Of a stretch of 64,000 bases of DNA, positions 53,301 to 64,000 are shown piece after piece; position 1 is the stretch's first letter; every line of letters begins with the position of its first letter. The stretch is from the NCBI GenBank assembly GCA_016647705.1, contig CM028326.1:29275401-29339400 (forward strand). Reading direction: 5' to 3'. Origin of the DNA: Eucommia ulmoides. Its lineage: Eukaryota > Streptophyta > Magnoliopsida > Garryales > Eucommiaceae. The notes under the pieces are model-generated. The model searched no databases. It was not told where the DNA came from and was given only the letters and a program-made list of their open reading frames with translations. Both the position numbers and the translations under genes were made by a program.

Positions 53301-54013
53301 TTCTGCATCTATTCTCTGATCTCGTTTTTAATACATTTTCTTTTATTGTTTCACCCTTTTATCCATTTTGTCTCTTAAATAAGCTCTATTAATATTCTTA
53401 TATTTCATTTTAGTTATTCAAAACTATTTATTTTCAAATCATATAGGAGCAACTAAATTCATCTTATCAAAACACACATAAATAGTAAAAACATTTTGTG
53501 CCGTGTGTGTGTTCCTAAATTGGATATTAAGAGTTAAGATTCACCTGGGTTGTTTTTCCTAATTTCTTCAAACTCTTAATACTTCTTCATCATCTTGATA
53601 TCTTCATTTAACATCCATTCAATTTGATGTTTTCATCACTGGAACTTTAAATCACTAAAACACTCAATTAAACATTAGTTCCACCAAAATATCAATACTT
53701 AATTGTTCATCAAAACCTTTGGATCAACAACAGTAATTAGTGGGTGCGACTCTCCGTGGAGCTCGGAGGACTGGATTAGTCAAGAATAGTTTGGTGAATC
53801 AGTATAAATTTTGGTGTTCTACTATTTTATTTTATTTATTTTCACTTGTTTGGGTGTGCATCTAATTTATTTAACATTTATCCGCTGCGATAAAGATAAT
53901 AATTAATTTAGGATAAAATTAATTATTTAAATTTCTAAGTGTTATAATTTGATTTAATTTTATTACTATCCAATTCACCTCCCTCTTGAATAGATCATTG
54001 GATCAACACTAGA

Positions 54014-54527
54014 TATAAAGAAGATGATTAAATAATAATCTTTTTGTTTAAATGCTCATTGAGAAAAGAGACCTAAAATTTTGGTTAAACAATAAAAAAT
54101 CGGTATAAAAATATATTATATCTCCTCAATTATACAAAAAATATATATTTTTTCTTTTCAATATAAGATATATAAGATTAAATATGAATAAAAAATTATA
54201 TTTTTGTTAAATTTTTAGATAAATCTGGCAATTCTAAAAATAAATTTTAGAGAAAAAAAATAATAGATATATTTAGAAGGTTTCTGTCCGTAGTTAAAAA
54301 TAAATAAATAAATAATAAAAATCACGGATATATTTAAAAAATTTATGTCCATCGTTAATTCCTTATCAATATATAGTTTCCGTTACTAAAAAAGTAATCC
54401 TAAATCGTACCTTTCTTCCCATGCTTTCTTTTTTTTAACACGGTCAGTTTCCTTTCCAATTCGTATTAGAAATCCACGTCCGAGTGTTGAACAGCTTGAG
54501 CTACTTGATTTGGGCATTCATATAAAC
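54014..54527 (+). promoter_or_regulatory. Upstream region of the SRO gene
   Basis: AT-rich DNA directly right of E2. It has a duplicated block ('agatatatttagaaggtttctgtccgt' / 'ggatatatttaaaaaatttatgtccat', 54,262-54,355). A possible TATA (CATATAAAC) lies at 54,519-54,527. No other element is supported. The E2 insertion ends only about 0.6 kb before the start codon. Confidence 0.45.
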
Positions 54528-54662
54528 ATGGAGGTTGTCACTAGGATCTCTGCTACTTCCTCTTCAATTTTCCAGCCGTCTCCCACTTTAGCCATCGGTT
54601 CGCGCTGTTCTGCGATCGTCGGCCATGGCGAAACAGCAATTCCGCAACGGCCCCTTCGATAG
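54528..54662 (+). CDS. Possible upstream ORF overlapping the SRO start
   Basis: ATGGAGG at 54,528 opens a 44-codon frame that is not in frame with the main ATG (54,625) and ends at a TAG at 54,660-54,662, inside the main coding region. If transcription starts upstream of 54,528, this overlapping uORF would reduce translation of SRO. If the TATAAAC just before it is the TATA box, the uORF is not in the mRNA. Confidence 0.3.
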   Translation: MEVVTRISATSSSIFQPSPTLAIGSRCSAIVGHGETAIPQRPLR

Positions 54663-57600
54663 GTTCGGTTTCTCAGCTTCCAGTAACTTGCTACCTCGTA
54701 ATGTAGCTGATCGACCTATCCGTTCATGCGTCGGAGATTCAAACTCCGGGATTGGCAACCAAGGCCCAGCCCCATCGGATTCCGATGAGGAAAGCAGTTG
54801 CTGTGGCTCCGGAAAACGTGGATTCCGATCACTCGGCGTTGGCTTGATCAAGGTAAACGAAGGGGAAAAAGCTCACGGGATCATCAAAGACAAGTTAATT
54901 TCGAGTTCGGGCGATTTTGATGTCCGTAACGGAGTTTTAAATATTCGTAGAATCGATTATTCTGGAATCACTAAACAAGCCCAGATTCAATCCTTTGGCA
55001 TCTTCTCGAAAGCCATGGAGAAGAGGCGCGGCGGCGATGCGAACGTCAAGTACGCTTGGTACGGCGCTTCCGGCGACGAAATCTCCAATATCATTGCTTA
55101 TGGTTTTTCCGATTGTCAGAAATCAGATACGAATCGCTCATACGGCTGCGGTATCTATCTATCCCCTCAGAATCGCCCAATTCAAAGGTAACAAAATAAG
55201 CCAGTGTTCTTCAAATTGTCTGATTATGCTTTTTTTGGACTTAATTTCTTGGTAATTTGAGTAAATTAATTCAATGTTAGGAATTTGTTTATGTTCAGTA
55301 TCCAATCATCGGTTTTTGATGAGGATGGATTCAGACATCTATTGCTTTGTCGGGTGATATTGGGGAAGATGGAGCAAGTTTATCCAGGTTCTGGACAATG
55401 TTATCCAAGTTCAGAACAATTTGATTCCGGGGCAGACAATCTATTAACACCAAACAAGTATATAATTTGGAGTACATATATGAACACTAACATATTGCCA
55501 GAATATGTAATTAGCTTCAAGTCTTCTCCTTGTTTGAAAGGTAGATTTTTTATTAATAAAATCATAAGGGCGTGTTTGGTTGGAGGTAATAGATCCATTC
55601 AAATTTTGATTTCATTCCATCGAAATTCAATTTATTTGACATTCAACCAAACATGCCATAAGAATTTAACAATTCATTGGTGAAGAAAATTGTGTTGATT
55701 ATTATTTTTTATTTTTATTTTTATGAATTTAGATTTAGGCAGTCGAAGAATGGAAGTTTTTCATAGGAGGAATATACCAAATTCACCTTGGATTCCTCTT
55801 CCAACATTGATTTCCTTGCTGTCGAAGTTCTTGCCGTCTTATTCTGCCAAATTAATCACGAAGTACCACCATGATTATAAAGTAAGTACTTGTTATTTGC
55901 ACTTTTTCACAAGTACTTTCTTTTTTTTTTCGCGGGTAGATGGTATTTGAATTTTTCTAAGAAATTTTGTTGATTTTTTTGCAAATCCCTTTTCAAAATC
56001 GATTACCACACACGAAATATTACAAATTCCTTTCATAAATCAATAATTTTTTCAAATACCTCACCCAAACAAAACCTCGTTGGTGGGTGTTTTATGATTT
56101 ATTCTTTACACGATTGGTCCAAAACTCGGGCAAAAGAGGAGGGTTGCCTTAGGTAAGCCAACGTAAAATTTTGTCTGAACCTTTAGTTTAAGTACAAGGG
56201 GCTACAAAAGAGAGAGGTAGGCCTAAGAATACTTGGGATAAGACTATTAAAATTGATTTGATAGCATTAAATTTGACTGAGGAGATGACCCTTGATCGAT
56301 CACTATATAACGTAAACGGATTCATGTAATTAACCATATTTAAGTGGGATAAAGGCTTGGTTGTTTTTGTTGTACCTCACCCAAACAAACTATAAATGAT
56401 CTATTTTTTACCCTAAAAACTTATACATTTTATCCCCAAATGCATTTCAAATCCATGCCCATGCTTTAACACATTATTATGTATTCTTTTACATATCTAT
56501 TGCACCACATGTCAATACATGTTTCGGTTTTTTAAAATAACGGCTTAAGTACATGTGAACATTTTCTTCAATATACATGCTTGTCTATCCTTGCATGTTT
56601 AAATACATGCCCAACTATTACATATTCTTGTTATTTTTCTACTTATTGAGTCAACAACATGTTAGTGCATGTTTGTTTTTAAATACGTGTCAAACCATAA
56701 TGTTGTCTAGCCACTTTAATATGTCAATTTTTTTTTCTCTTTTAATCTATGTCAAGTCAAGTCTTTGATCTATGGCATTTAATTTGCATACATGTTTTTT
56801 TGTGCTAATGTCCAAGAGCATTTAAGGATAAATAGTTGCATTCTCATTTTAATAAATTTTGGAACAAATTGACAATCTAAACTAGGTCAGCGGGTTCCAC
56901 GTAAGCAAAAAATACAAATCTCCCGGGATTGAACTTGTCAATTTATAATTAACTGAAGAAAAATCATATCGAGAAATATTAAAAAAAATCATATATTCCA
57001 ATAAACCTATAGATTTTAATCTTATTAAAAAATAATTTGTTAAAAAAATAAAAATCTACAAAGAACTTAAGTTTAAATTATCTAAATTTAATTAGAGATA
57101 GGTACCATTTCCAAATAGATCTTGTGAGGTATTTGGAAAAACAAGTAGTTCGAGTTTCAAAAAATAAAAAAATAAAAATCTAGTGAAAAAGAACACCCAA
57201 ATTAAAATGGCAAAGATACATGTTCCAACTTTATGTTTGGTTAATTTTATTTTATTTTTTCAGGAAAAGAAGATGTTAAAGGGCGAATTAACACGGAGAT
57301 TAAGACAAATAGTTGGAAACGAGTTGATTAGAAGGGTCATCAAGACTTGGGGCAACAAGGTATATATCATCATGTCATATGCATAGGCGGCGTTTGGTTA
57401 GTGTCTTTCAATAAACTGGGATGAGAATTTTGTTTCCGTTTTGAAGTACTCTGAGAATAAAAACATATTTGGTAACGACTATTGTCCTGAAATTGTTTCT
57501 TTGTATTTATGAAAACAGAAATAAGAAACATGTTTGGTTACAATATTTGTTCTTTTTTTTTTCTTTAAATGTAGGGTTGCCGGCATGGTGGTGACGACCG

Positions 57601-57974
57601 GCGGGTGTTGGTGGGAATAGTTTTGTAGGGGTGAATAGGAATCAACATTTTTTTTGTTTCTCATACTCATAAGGAATGTAGGAAATACTTTCAAAAAAAT
57701 TTGGAAACATAATGTGTTTACTAAACGCGTTTCTGTATATTAATCTCAAAATTTTTGAAGCACGAATAAAAATCAGGGAATGGGAACAGTTACCAGTAAC
57801 CAAACAGGACCTTAGTATTTTATGTTTCTGTTGGTCAATTTTTTTCCCTCAAGAAACGAAAAGCAGAACAAAAACATATTTGTTTTTTATGTTTATTTAT
57901 TATTATTGTTTGTTTAAATTGTCACTTTTTTTTTTTTTTTTCCTTTGCAGGTATACAGGTTATTGAAGATATAG
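54625..57974 (+). CDS. SRO2: SRO-type PARP-like protein (similar to RCD one), SRO2-5 class
   Basis: Five exons fit in frame: 54,625-55,187, 55,299-55,540, 55,733-55,881, 57,264-57,359 and 57,951-57,974, giving about 357 aa. All junctions are GT-AG. An acidic, Ser-rich N-terminus (residues 1-70) is followed by a PARP catalytic-type domain (about 75-300) with '[13 protein letters not shown]' (143-149 YAWYGAS), '[11 protein letters not shown]' (173-181), '[19 protein letters not shown]', 'FDSGADNLL', '[11 protein letters not shown]' and '[19 protein letters not shown]'. A C-terminal RST-like segment follows ('[24 protein letters not shown]'), used by these proteins to bind transcription factors. 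There is no WWE domain, so it is the short class. The His of the classical PARP His-Tyr-Glu triad is not evident, as is usual in SROs. SRO proteins act in nuclear stress and development signalling. The symbol is a class guess. Confidence 0.88.
55569..55657. mobile_element. Small MITE in SRO intron 2
   Basis: Terminal inverted repeats GGCGTGTTTGGTTGGA... and ...CAACCAAACATGCC, flanked by ATAAG on both sides (55,564-55,568 and 55,658-55,662). At 89 bp it has no coding capacity. GTTTGGTT-type ends are common in plant miniature elements; the superfamily is left open. Confidence 0.6.
56180..56385 (+). pseudogene. LINE 3' end fragment in SRO intron 3
   Basis: The + frame reads '[19 protein letters not shown]' followed by '[15 protein letters not shown]', the C-terminal end typical of plant L1-type LINE RT proteins ('GRPKxTW...DL..L.LTEDM..DR..WR'). 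It then ends in the usual 'GGGATAAAGGCTTGGTTGTTTTTGTTG' tail. 5'-truncated, as most LINE copies are. Confidence 0.7.
57389..57812. mobile_element. MITE-like or hAT-like remnant in SRO intron 4
   Basis: It starts GGCGTTTGGTTAGTG and ends CAGTAACCAAACAGGACC, giving short inverted ends. The interior is full of variants of 'gggaacagaaacaaaaac' and their complements. Similar fragments occur in DXR introns (60,010-60,545 and 60,655-60,815). Boundaries are approximate. Confidence 0.4.
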
Positions 57975-58658
57975 GTCAACAAATGGAGTGGAGACAAAAC
58001 TCCAACAAATTCTCATAGTGATACCGTTCTGTTGTATTTTATTTATTTATTTTAACAGAATTAGATTTGTGAGTTAGTGGATACTACATAAAGGATGGAG
58101 TATGGAGTATGGGGTGGTGTTATTTATTTATTTTTTGTTTCCAATATTTGATTTACAAATAATATTTTGAAATTAATATCCATGGAATGGTTGGTCTTTC
58201 TCCGCCTTCATCCTGGCTGCCACTTCGATTTGATTGGATTCCATAAAAAGGATAAAAAAAAAAAAAAAAAAAAAGAATAAAAGTAAACAAATAGATTAAA
58301 TTCAAATTAAAAAAAAAAAAACAAAAATGTTGTGAGCTGAAGGGCATAATGCAAATACATTCATAGCTTCTGGAAAACTGCATTTCCATTGATACACCAC
58401 AGGAGTTCACAGACAATAAGAGAGGGAGAATTTACAGTTTTTTTATTGTTTTTATTTTTATTTTTTTTTAAAATTAGTATTAGAACAAAACAATTTTTTT
58501 TTTTTCTTTTTTTTTTTTTTAATTTTATTTTATGGAAATAGAAATAAAACACTAAATCTGATGATGCTCATTTTGAGAATTACATTCACGAAAATTAATC
58601 GAATTCTCAAATCACATCTTCATAGCCAACCAAAGAAGAGAAACCACTCCACTGATCC
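57975..58658. other. Intergenic region between convergent SRO and DXR 3' ends
   Basis: 684 bp holding both 3' untranslated regions. Long A/T homopolymers lie at 58,254-58,276, 58,309-58,321 and 58,494-58,520. No clear terminator-type element can be named. AATAAA-like signals occur on both strands. Confidence 0.5.
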
Positions 58659-61600
58659 TCATACGAGGGCAGGAGTTAAACTGGAAGAGGGTTGCAAGCT
58701 GGCGGCGTATTTCCGCGCCCACAAATCGTAATGTATTATTTCCTCGAGAGAAGGTGAAGACACCAACTCGGCCCGGTGCTTATCGCATGTAAGCTCCACA
58801 ACCTTAAATATGTCCAAATAGCTAATCCTGAAAGCCACATAAAAGTGCCGATTGTTTTGAGCTTCTAAAAGTACTTTAAAAAATCGAGAAGATAATTTTT
58901 TTTTTGTTTTGAAATACAAAAATATTGTAGTTTTTTTTCTTAATTCTTAAAGTGCTCTTTAAGAAAGTCGAATCCTGATTAACAAGAAAATGAGACACTT
59001 CCTCTCACCAACCGAAATAATACCTCTTGGGTGATTTTTTTACTTTTGCTTTTCAGTGAAAAATATTTTTCTGTTAACATTTTTAATTATATAAAGTAAT
59101 TAAATTAAGTGTTACGTAACGGTTTCTTGGACTTACTTTTCATCTATAAACAGCTCGACGGCTTTCTCATTAGCTGCGCTGAGGACTCCAGTCATGGTAC
59201 CTCCAGCCCGCCCCGCAGCATAAGCCAAATCCATAGAGGGATATTTCACATTATCGGGTGCTTTAAATGTCAGCGATCCCAACCTATATGAAAGCAAAAT
59301 CTTTAATTTTCAATAAATTTAAACCAAAAAATCAACTATTTTTCACTTTTTTTAATAATATATCCGTATGAATTACTTGCAAAGATCAAGGCGGGGCCAA
59401 GTAATCTCTGAGCAGTAGATTCGTTCTGGCCATGATAATGTGTAGAGGATCGGCAATCTCATATCAGGCCATCCCAATTGAGCCAAGACCGATGAATCCT
59501 TGAAATACGAAAAATAAAAAACGAGGTTCAATTTTGAATTTTCGGAAATTCCGTGACTAGAGAAAATTAATCGAGAAAATGATTCAAACCTGTGTTTCAA
59601 CCATTGAATGTATAATAGATTGAGGGTGAATAACAATCTCAATATCATCGTATTCGGCCCCGTAAAGATAGTGAGCTTCAATAACTTCTAGCCCCTAAAA
59701 AGATGGATAACAACTTGCATTTTAGAGACCCTCCCCAGACCCCACAATGGCGGGAGCTTTCGTGCACTGGACTGAAAAAAAAAATACCTTGTTGAAAAGG
59801 GTAGCGGAATCTACAGTGATCTTTTTGCCCATATTCCAGTTTGGGTGCTTCAAAGCATCGGCTACTTTCACATCTTTCAATCGATCGACAGGCCAATCCC
59901 TTTATCATCAGCAAACAATAATTATTTAGTATCTTTTGACGCAATGGAGTGATATTCTAAAGGGATAATTAATATTTCAAGAATTTTAGACTTCAAACTT
60001 TGAATTTAGGGTTGCATTTTGTTAGTGTTTATGTTCCTGGAACAGAAACAAGAAAGTGAAACAAAACAAAATATTGTTTTTATTCGCACGGACCCATCCC
60101 ATTATTTTTGTTCCAAAAATATGGAACATAAAAAACATGGGTTTTTTTTAATTGATCCTGCCTTTCTGTTTCTGTTCCTGTTTTATTGTTTATGTTTCAT
60201 CGAAACTTGGGAACGAAACAGGAAAGCGAAACCAAAAAAAATGTTTTCATCCTCATACCATAAATTTGTTCTTAGAATGCGGGAACTGAACAAACACAAA
60301 CACTAAAACAGTAACCAAATCCAACTAGGGTTTGAATGGGAACTTTTGAAGGAGATGAAATGGTGTCCTACTTTTCTTTTTCATCATTTTTCTCTTCTAA
60401 ACATACAAGGGCAGATATATTTGGGAGAAGAGTTTGAGAATCGAATGGCTAGAACTAAAACATTTTTTTTTGTTCCCAAATTTTCAGTTTCTGGGAACAG
60501 GAACAAAAATATGGGAACAGAAACACCAACAAATGCCACCCAAGTTTAAGATTTTGCACCTGAAAGCCCCACCAGATGCAGTAAGAATAATGCGCCGAAG
60601 AGCTCCCTCTGGCAAGCCTTGAATACACTGAAGAAATAAAATTGGATTGAGTCGCTGCGTTTGGCTAGCATTTCTGTTCTTAATTAAAGAAAAAAAGCAT
60701 TTTCTGTTCCCAGAACCTTATTCTAAAAATCCGGAAACAGAATAGAAACATATATTCTTTTTGTCGTTTCGAGTTTTTTGGGAACAGAAACAGAAATCTG
60801 GCAACGCTAAACCCTAAATAAACATATTTAGTATACCTGGAATATAGCAGAATGTTCCGAATCAGCGGGAAGAATCTTGACTTTATGTTTGTGTGCAAGT
60901 GGAAGGACAAAAGGACCCCCAGCAATTAACGTTTCTTTGTTAGCCAAAGCTATGTCTTTCCCTGCTTCGATAGCTGCCACTGTAGGCTAACAACCCAAAT
61001 CAGGACACAAAAACTTATAATTAATCCCAATACGCATAAATACATACATATAGTACATAAACGAAAAACGGTCAAATTCACCTCTGAACACACACACACA
61101 CACATCTGAACACACACACACATATATATAAAATTCATTCATAATATAATGACTGTTGAATATCTAATAAAAAAATTTAATTTTGGATTTGCAAGCAAGC
61201 TTAGAGTACCTTCAAACCGGCACAGCCCACAATTCCTGTAACTACTGTAACAGCATCTGGGTGACAGGCAACCTGATATTATTACATTAACCAACAACGC
61301 CGCTAATTAATGAGAATGAGAAAAATTATCTATAATCCAAACAATTTAAAAAAAAAAAAGTGAGAAATTAAACCTCAATCACGCCCTGCTCTCCGGGAAT
61401 AATTTCAGGCTTGTGTTCAGAATCAGCCAAAGCCTCCCTCAGTTCATCGACTAATGACTCATTTCTAACCGCTACTAATTGAGGTTTAAATGTTTTAACC
61501 TGTTTGACAAAACATTTTTGATCATTAAAAATGTTTATTAAAGAATAATTATCAGATGGGTCAGATTCAATTTGGACTCAAGTTTATTGTTATTTTTTTT

Positions 61601-63176
61601 ATTTTTTTTTTGGGGGGGGGTGTTCTGTTCTCAGAAAACATGGAAGAGTCAAACTTTAGAATTGTCTCAAAGAGCAAATAGTTTGAACTGATTTATTACC
61701 TGATCAGCTAGAAGAGTAACATTTGAACCGGCTGCAAGTGCGACGACTCTGAACTTATCTGGATTCTCGGCCACTATGTCAAGTGTCTGTAAAGTACCAA
61801 ATCAATACTTCTAAGACAAAAAATAAAAAAGAATATTCCAATAAGGCAAACCAAGGGAAGAACAGACAAATAACACTGAATATGCTATTTTATCGCACTT
61901 GGAGATCAACGAAAAAGGATTTTGACTTATTAAAAAAAAAAAGAAAATAATAAATAAACTATCCTTTTCTGAACATACTAACCAAGAAAGTTGCACAATA
62001 AAGTAGTGTAATATAAAAATTAATATGCAAGTGGATTTTATTTTAGAGTTTATCTCATTAACAAGTTCATACACAGTTCTTTTTTCTCCCTTTTTTTTTT
62101 TTTTTTTTTTTTGGACCTGAGTTCCAATGGAGCCAGTTGATCCAACAACCGAAATAGGTTTCGGGCCGTCCCAGGGCTTACGACCAGGCTCCACAACAGC
62201 TCGTCCGGGCCAGGCTGGAGGAGGTGGCTGTGCCAAGCAATAAACCCTCTTTGATGTTGATACTCCATACTCCTTTCTTCTAAAAGCAAGCCCACCTATA
62301 TTATCAAAAATTAGAAAAATAATCCCTTTTGTCTAATGATCAGAAATTGAGATTCAGGTTGCGTTTGGCGGCACAAAATTCAAACCTCGGAATTGAAAAT
62401 GGAAATGAACCTATGTAATATTTTGTAGCAACTAATGGGCCTAATCATTTTGAAAAGACGACTTGTAAGACGAGAATTGCCCTAGACTTTATATATAGAT
62501 CTGGTAACACAAAGGAAGTGGGATTCAACATGCCACCTAATGCGTAGGTTGGACTCTTGACAAACCACTACGAATGGATATGGAGGGAAATTGCCCAACA
62601 TCGATGTGGTATTCAACATATTTTAGATTTTTAGATGCGTTCATTTTTAATTTCAATTACGGGACTCTAATTTTATGAAACCGAAAGCTACCTTAGAGTT
62701 TTCTCAAAATTGAACTTGTGGAATCAGATAAAATCAGTATAATGTGCAAAATTATATGTTAAATTGAGCCCATTTCAACTCAATTAAACCCCCCAAAAGA
62801 TGTGCTGTGATCCCTAAGAAGTCAAGAACATGGAGAAATGAAGAAACTATTTAATCTTTGAATCGCGTGGAAAAACCCATTATTCAAGAACTCAATTTAG
62901 CTCATAAAAAAATCAAAAATAGTATATTACCCGCTTCAAATCTAAGTCAATTGATTCCAATTTCTGACCAGTTAAGCTTTCGCACAACACCAGACCATGT
63001 TAGGCGCACAAGTATACAGAGCTATAAAGATGTTAAGTATAGAACGTTTAACAAGGGAATGCTAATGAGAGAGAGAGAGAGAGACCTTGAAGCTTGAGAG
63101 GGTGGTGGGATGATTTAGAGGCGTCGAAGAAGTAGACAGACTTGATTTCGGTTGGAGAGATCAAATTCAGAGCCAT
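58659..63176 (-). CDS. DXR: 1-deoxy-D-xylulose-5-phosphate reductoisomerase (DXR), plastid
   Basis: DXR converts DXP and NADPH to 2-C-methyl-D-erythritol 4-phosphate, the committed step of the plastid MEP isoprenoid pathway. Twelve exons join in frame to 472 aa: 63,176-63,086, 62,295-62,117, 61,786-61,700, 61,499-61,374, 61,272-61,210, 60,986-60,837, 60,627-60,560, 59,899-59,788, 59,694-59,590, 59,498-59,377, 59,283-59,137 and 58,827-58,659. All introns are GT-AG. The N-terminus ([14 protein letters not shown]) is a plastid transit peptide, followed by the plant-typical Pro-rich '[15 protein letters not shown]'. The NADPH loop is 'GSTGSIGTQ' (about 82-90). Catalytic and metal ligands lie in '[12 protein letters not shown]' (about 221-232), '[11 protein letters not shown]' and '[13 protein letters not shown]'. 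The flexible loop region is '[14 protein letters not shown]'. The length matches other plant DXRs. No stop or frame error found. Confidence 0.96.
60010..60815. repeat. 'Gggaacagaaac' repeat fragments in DXR introns 6 and 7
   Basis: The introns flanking exon 7 contain many variants of 'tgttcctggaacagaaacaagaaa' and the complement 'tttctgttcccag'. These are related to the remnant in SRO intron 4 (57,389-57,812). Exon 7 (60,560-60,627) lies between two blocks of them. Probably derived from a family of small non-coding transposons. Confidence 0.5.
62296..63085 (-). other. DXR intron 1 (transit-peptide intron)
   Basis: A 790-bp intron splitting the transit peptide after codon 30. It contains a (GA)n run next to its donor site (63,068-63,084) and no other recognisable element. 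Confidence 0.7.
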
Positions 63177-64000
63177 ATTTCACGAACCAACTTTTGAATG
63201 AATCCTCGTTTTCTCCCAAATATTCAAATGGACGAAAAACAGGTGATTGGAGAATTTAGAGAGAGAGAGAGAGGGAGGACCAGTATTTGTGGTTGGAGTA
63301 CGGGAGGAGGTATCTTTATAGGAACCAAGAAAGTGAGAGAGACAACGAACGAATTAATGAACTGTTGTTATTGTTGGAGAGAGGGGTTAGTGGGAGAAAA
63401 GGACGAATGAAGGATAAGACGAGTGGGGAATAACGCATAATCTCGTGGACTGCGTGCGGTATTTTTCTTCTATGCGTATGCTCCTTGTGCTTCACGCTGT
63501 TCTTTTTCTTCCTCTCTTTTTCGGCTTATTTTTCTTTCACACTTTTTATCCAAGAGCCCGAAAAATAAAAATGACCTTTTTCTTTTGAAATATGACTATA
63601 TTAATCTTCGGATCACTCAGTTGGCCTCCTAATGTTTCAAATTTTATTAAGACTCAAATTATCAATTAATACGAATTATTAAACCAACTAATATTGTTCA
63701 CTTGATTTTTTTAACTGTTTAATCACAATTTAAAAGGACAAAAAAATTCATGACTAAAATACCCCAAAAAGATATGTGGAATCCTTATTAAATGTTGTTA
63801 AAAAAAAAAAAAAAACAAACAGTTTTCACAAATAACAAGCGTCTTAACCAACGAATGTTATATTCAACATCCAAATAAACACGAGGATTATGATTGTGTA
63901 CTTTACGGAAGACATATAGTTTACCAACAGTTCATGTTATATGTAATAATGTATTTTTCCGTCTTTGCAATGTGTATCGTGTTGAATATAATATTAATTT
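63177..64000 (-). promoter_or_regulatory. DXR 5' UTR and promoter region
   Basis: Upstream of the ATG (63,176) the minus strand has a CT-rich tract (63,255-63,276), a feature common in plant leaders and core promoters. A TATAAAGA lies at 63,313-63,320, about 137 nt before the ATG. Further upstream is AT-rich DNA with an A-run at 63,799-63,815. No coding feature is seen to the window end. Confidence 0.5.

Larger units (their letters stand above)
49663..53732 (-). mobile_element. E1: copia-like element, same family, inserted in E2
   Basis: A minus-strand element with the full 5' LTR (51,591-53,732, 2.14 kb), a Met-tRNA-type PBS (51,577-51,588), about 0.35 kb of internal DNA with the start of an ORF, and a 3' LTR (49,663-about 51,235) that lacks its first 570 bp. 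The ORF passes straight into LTR sequence, so one deletion removed the rest of the interior, the PPT and the U3 end. Flanks ATAAT (49,658-49,662) and GTAAT (53,733-53,737) are a TSD with one change. The LTRs are similar enough (about nine bases in ten) to pair by eye. Confidence 0.8.
47552..54008 (+). mobile_element. E2: copia-like solo LTR, interrupted by E1
   Basis: Starts TGTTGATCC and ends CAATTCACC...GGATCAACA, with TSD CTAGA at 47,547-47,551 and 54,009-54,013. LTR pieces are 47,552-49,662 and 53,738-54,008. It holds a GGTCGACC-type module array at 48,020-48,340. No internal domain remains. Confidence 0.85.

Noticed and set aside
54588..54851. Minus-strand ORF opposite SRO exon 1
   Set aside because: Shadow of the SRO coding exon, with no independent evidence.
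55723..55950. Separate small gene starting at 55,723
   Set aside because: It is SRO exon 3 read with intron bases on both sides. Splice sites and phase join it to exons 2 and 4.
58153..58552. Minus-strand proteins downstream of DXR
   Set aside because: Lys/Phe runs from A/T homopolymers in the 3' intergenic region, with no family.

Overview
This is plant nuclear DNA, most likely from a eudicot. The signs are GT-AG introns, a 12-exon gene for plastid-type DXR, an SRO-type PARP gene, plant-type MULE, Ty3/gypsy and copia elements, and an integrated pararetrovirus. I do not name a species. Two host genes look intact. Both are at the right end and are convergent: an SRO gene (similar to RCD one; + strand, 54,625-57,974, 5 exons, about 357 aa) and DXR (1-deoxy-D-xylulose-5-phosphate reductoisomerase, the MEP-pathway enzyme; - strand, 58,659-63,176, 12 exons, 472 aa).

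The first 54 kb is a nest of insertions that can be put in order from target-site duplications (TSDs). The oldest layer is a decayed MULE transposon. Pieces of its transposase (42,749-43,190, 29,105-29,313 and 5,007-5,915, all - strand) line up once later insertions are removed. A plant-mobile-domain gene (2,574-4,936) and a transposase C-terminal piece (1,735-2,110) sit in the opposite orientation. Into the MULE went element C, a Tat-lineage Ty3/gypsy element (5,921-29,099, TSD GAAAC), and E3, a copia-like solo LTR (29,319-42,743, TSD GAAAT). C was hit by B, a non-autonomous LTR element (14,811-20,413, TSD GTCTC), and by D (22,895-28,056, TSD CTTCC). E3 was hit by an endogenous caulimovirid (29,955-38,087) and by F, a solo LTR (38,232-41,545) that itself carries G (38,750-40,404). 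To the right, solo LTR E2 (47,552-54,008, TSD CTAGA) was hit by E1 of the same family in reverse (49,663-53,732). An AT-rich stretch with a roughly 130-bp tandem array lies between 43.2 and 46.9 kb.

The most unusual object is D. Its two LTRs face each other, so both outer ends are U3 ends, yet it has one clean TSD. Next to the left LTR lies not just an 18-nt primer-binding site but almost the whole of a tRNA-Asp complement, joined by the 7-bp microhomology TATACTA to an internal coding region. This looks like an aberrant reverse-transcription product (read-through of the tRNA primer, then a template switch) that integrase accepted.

The pararetrovirus copy is nearly full length and circularly permuted. 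One end lies exactly at the Met-tRNA primer site, and it seems to carry two retropepsin-like domains, one fused behind the movement protein. LTRs of both main families carry arrays of short near-palindromic modules (CCGCCTAGGCGG type, or GGTCGACC type).

Family names rest on motifs read by eye. No database search was possible.
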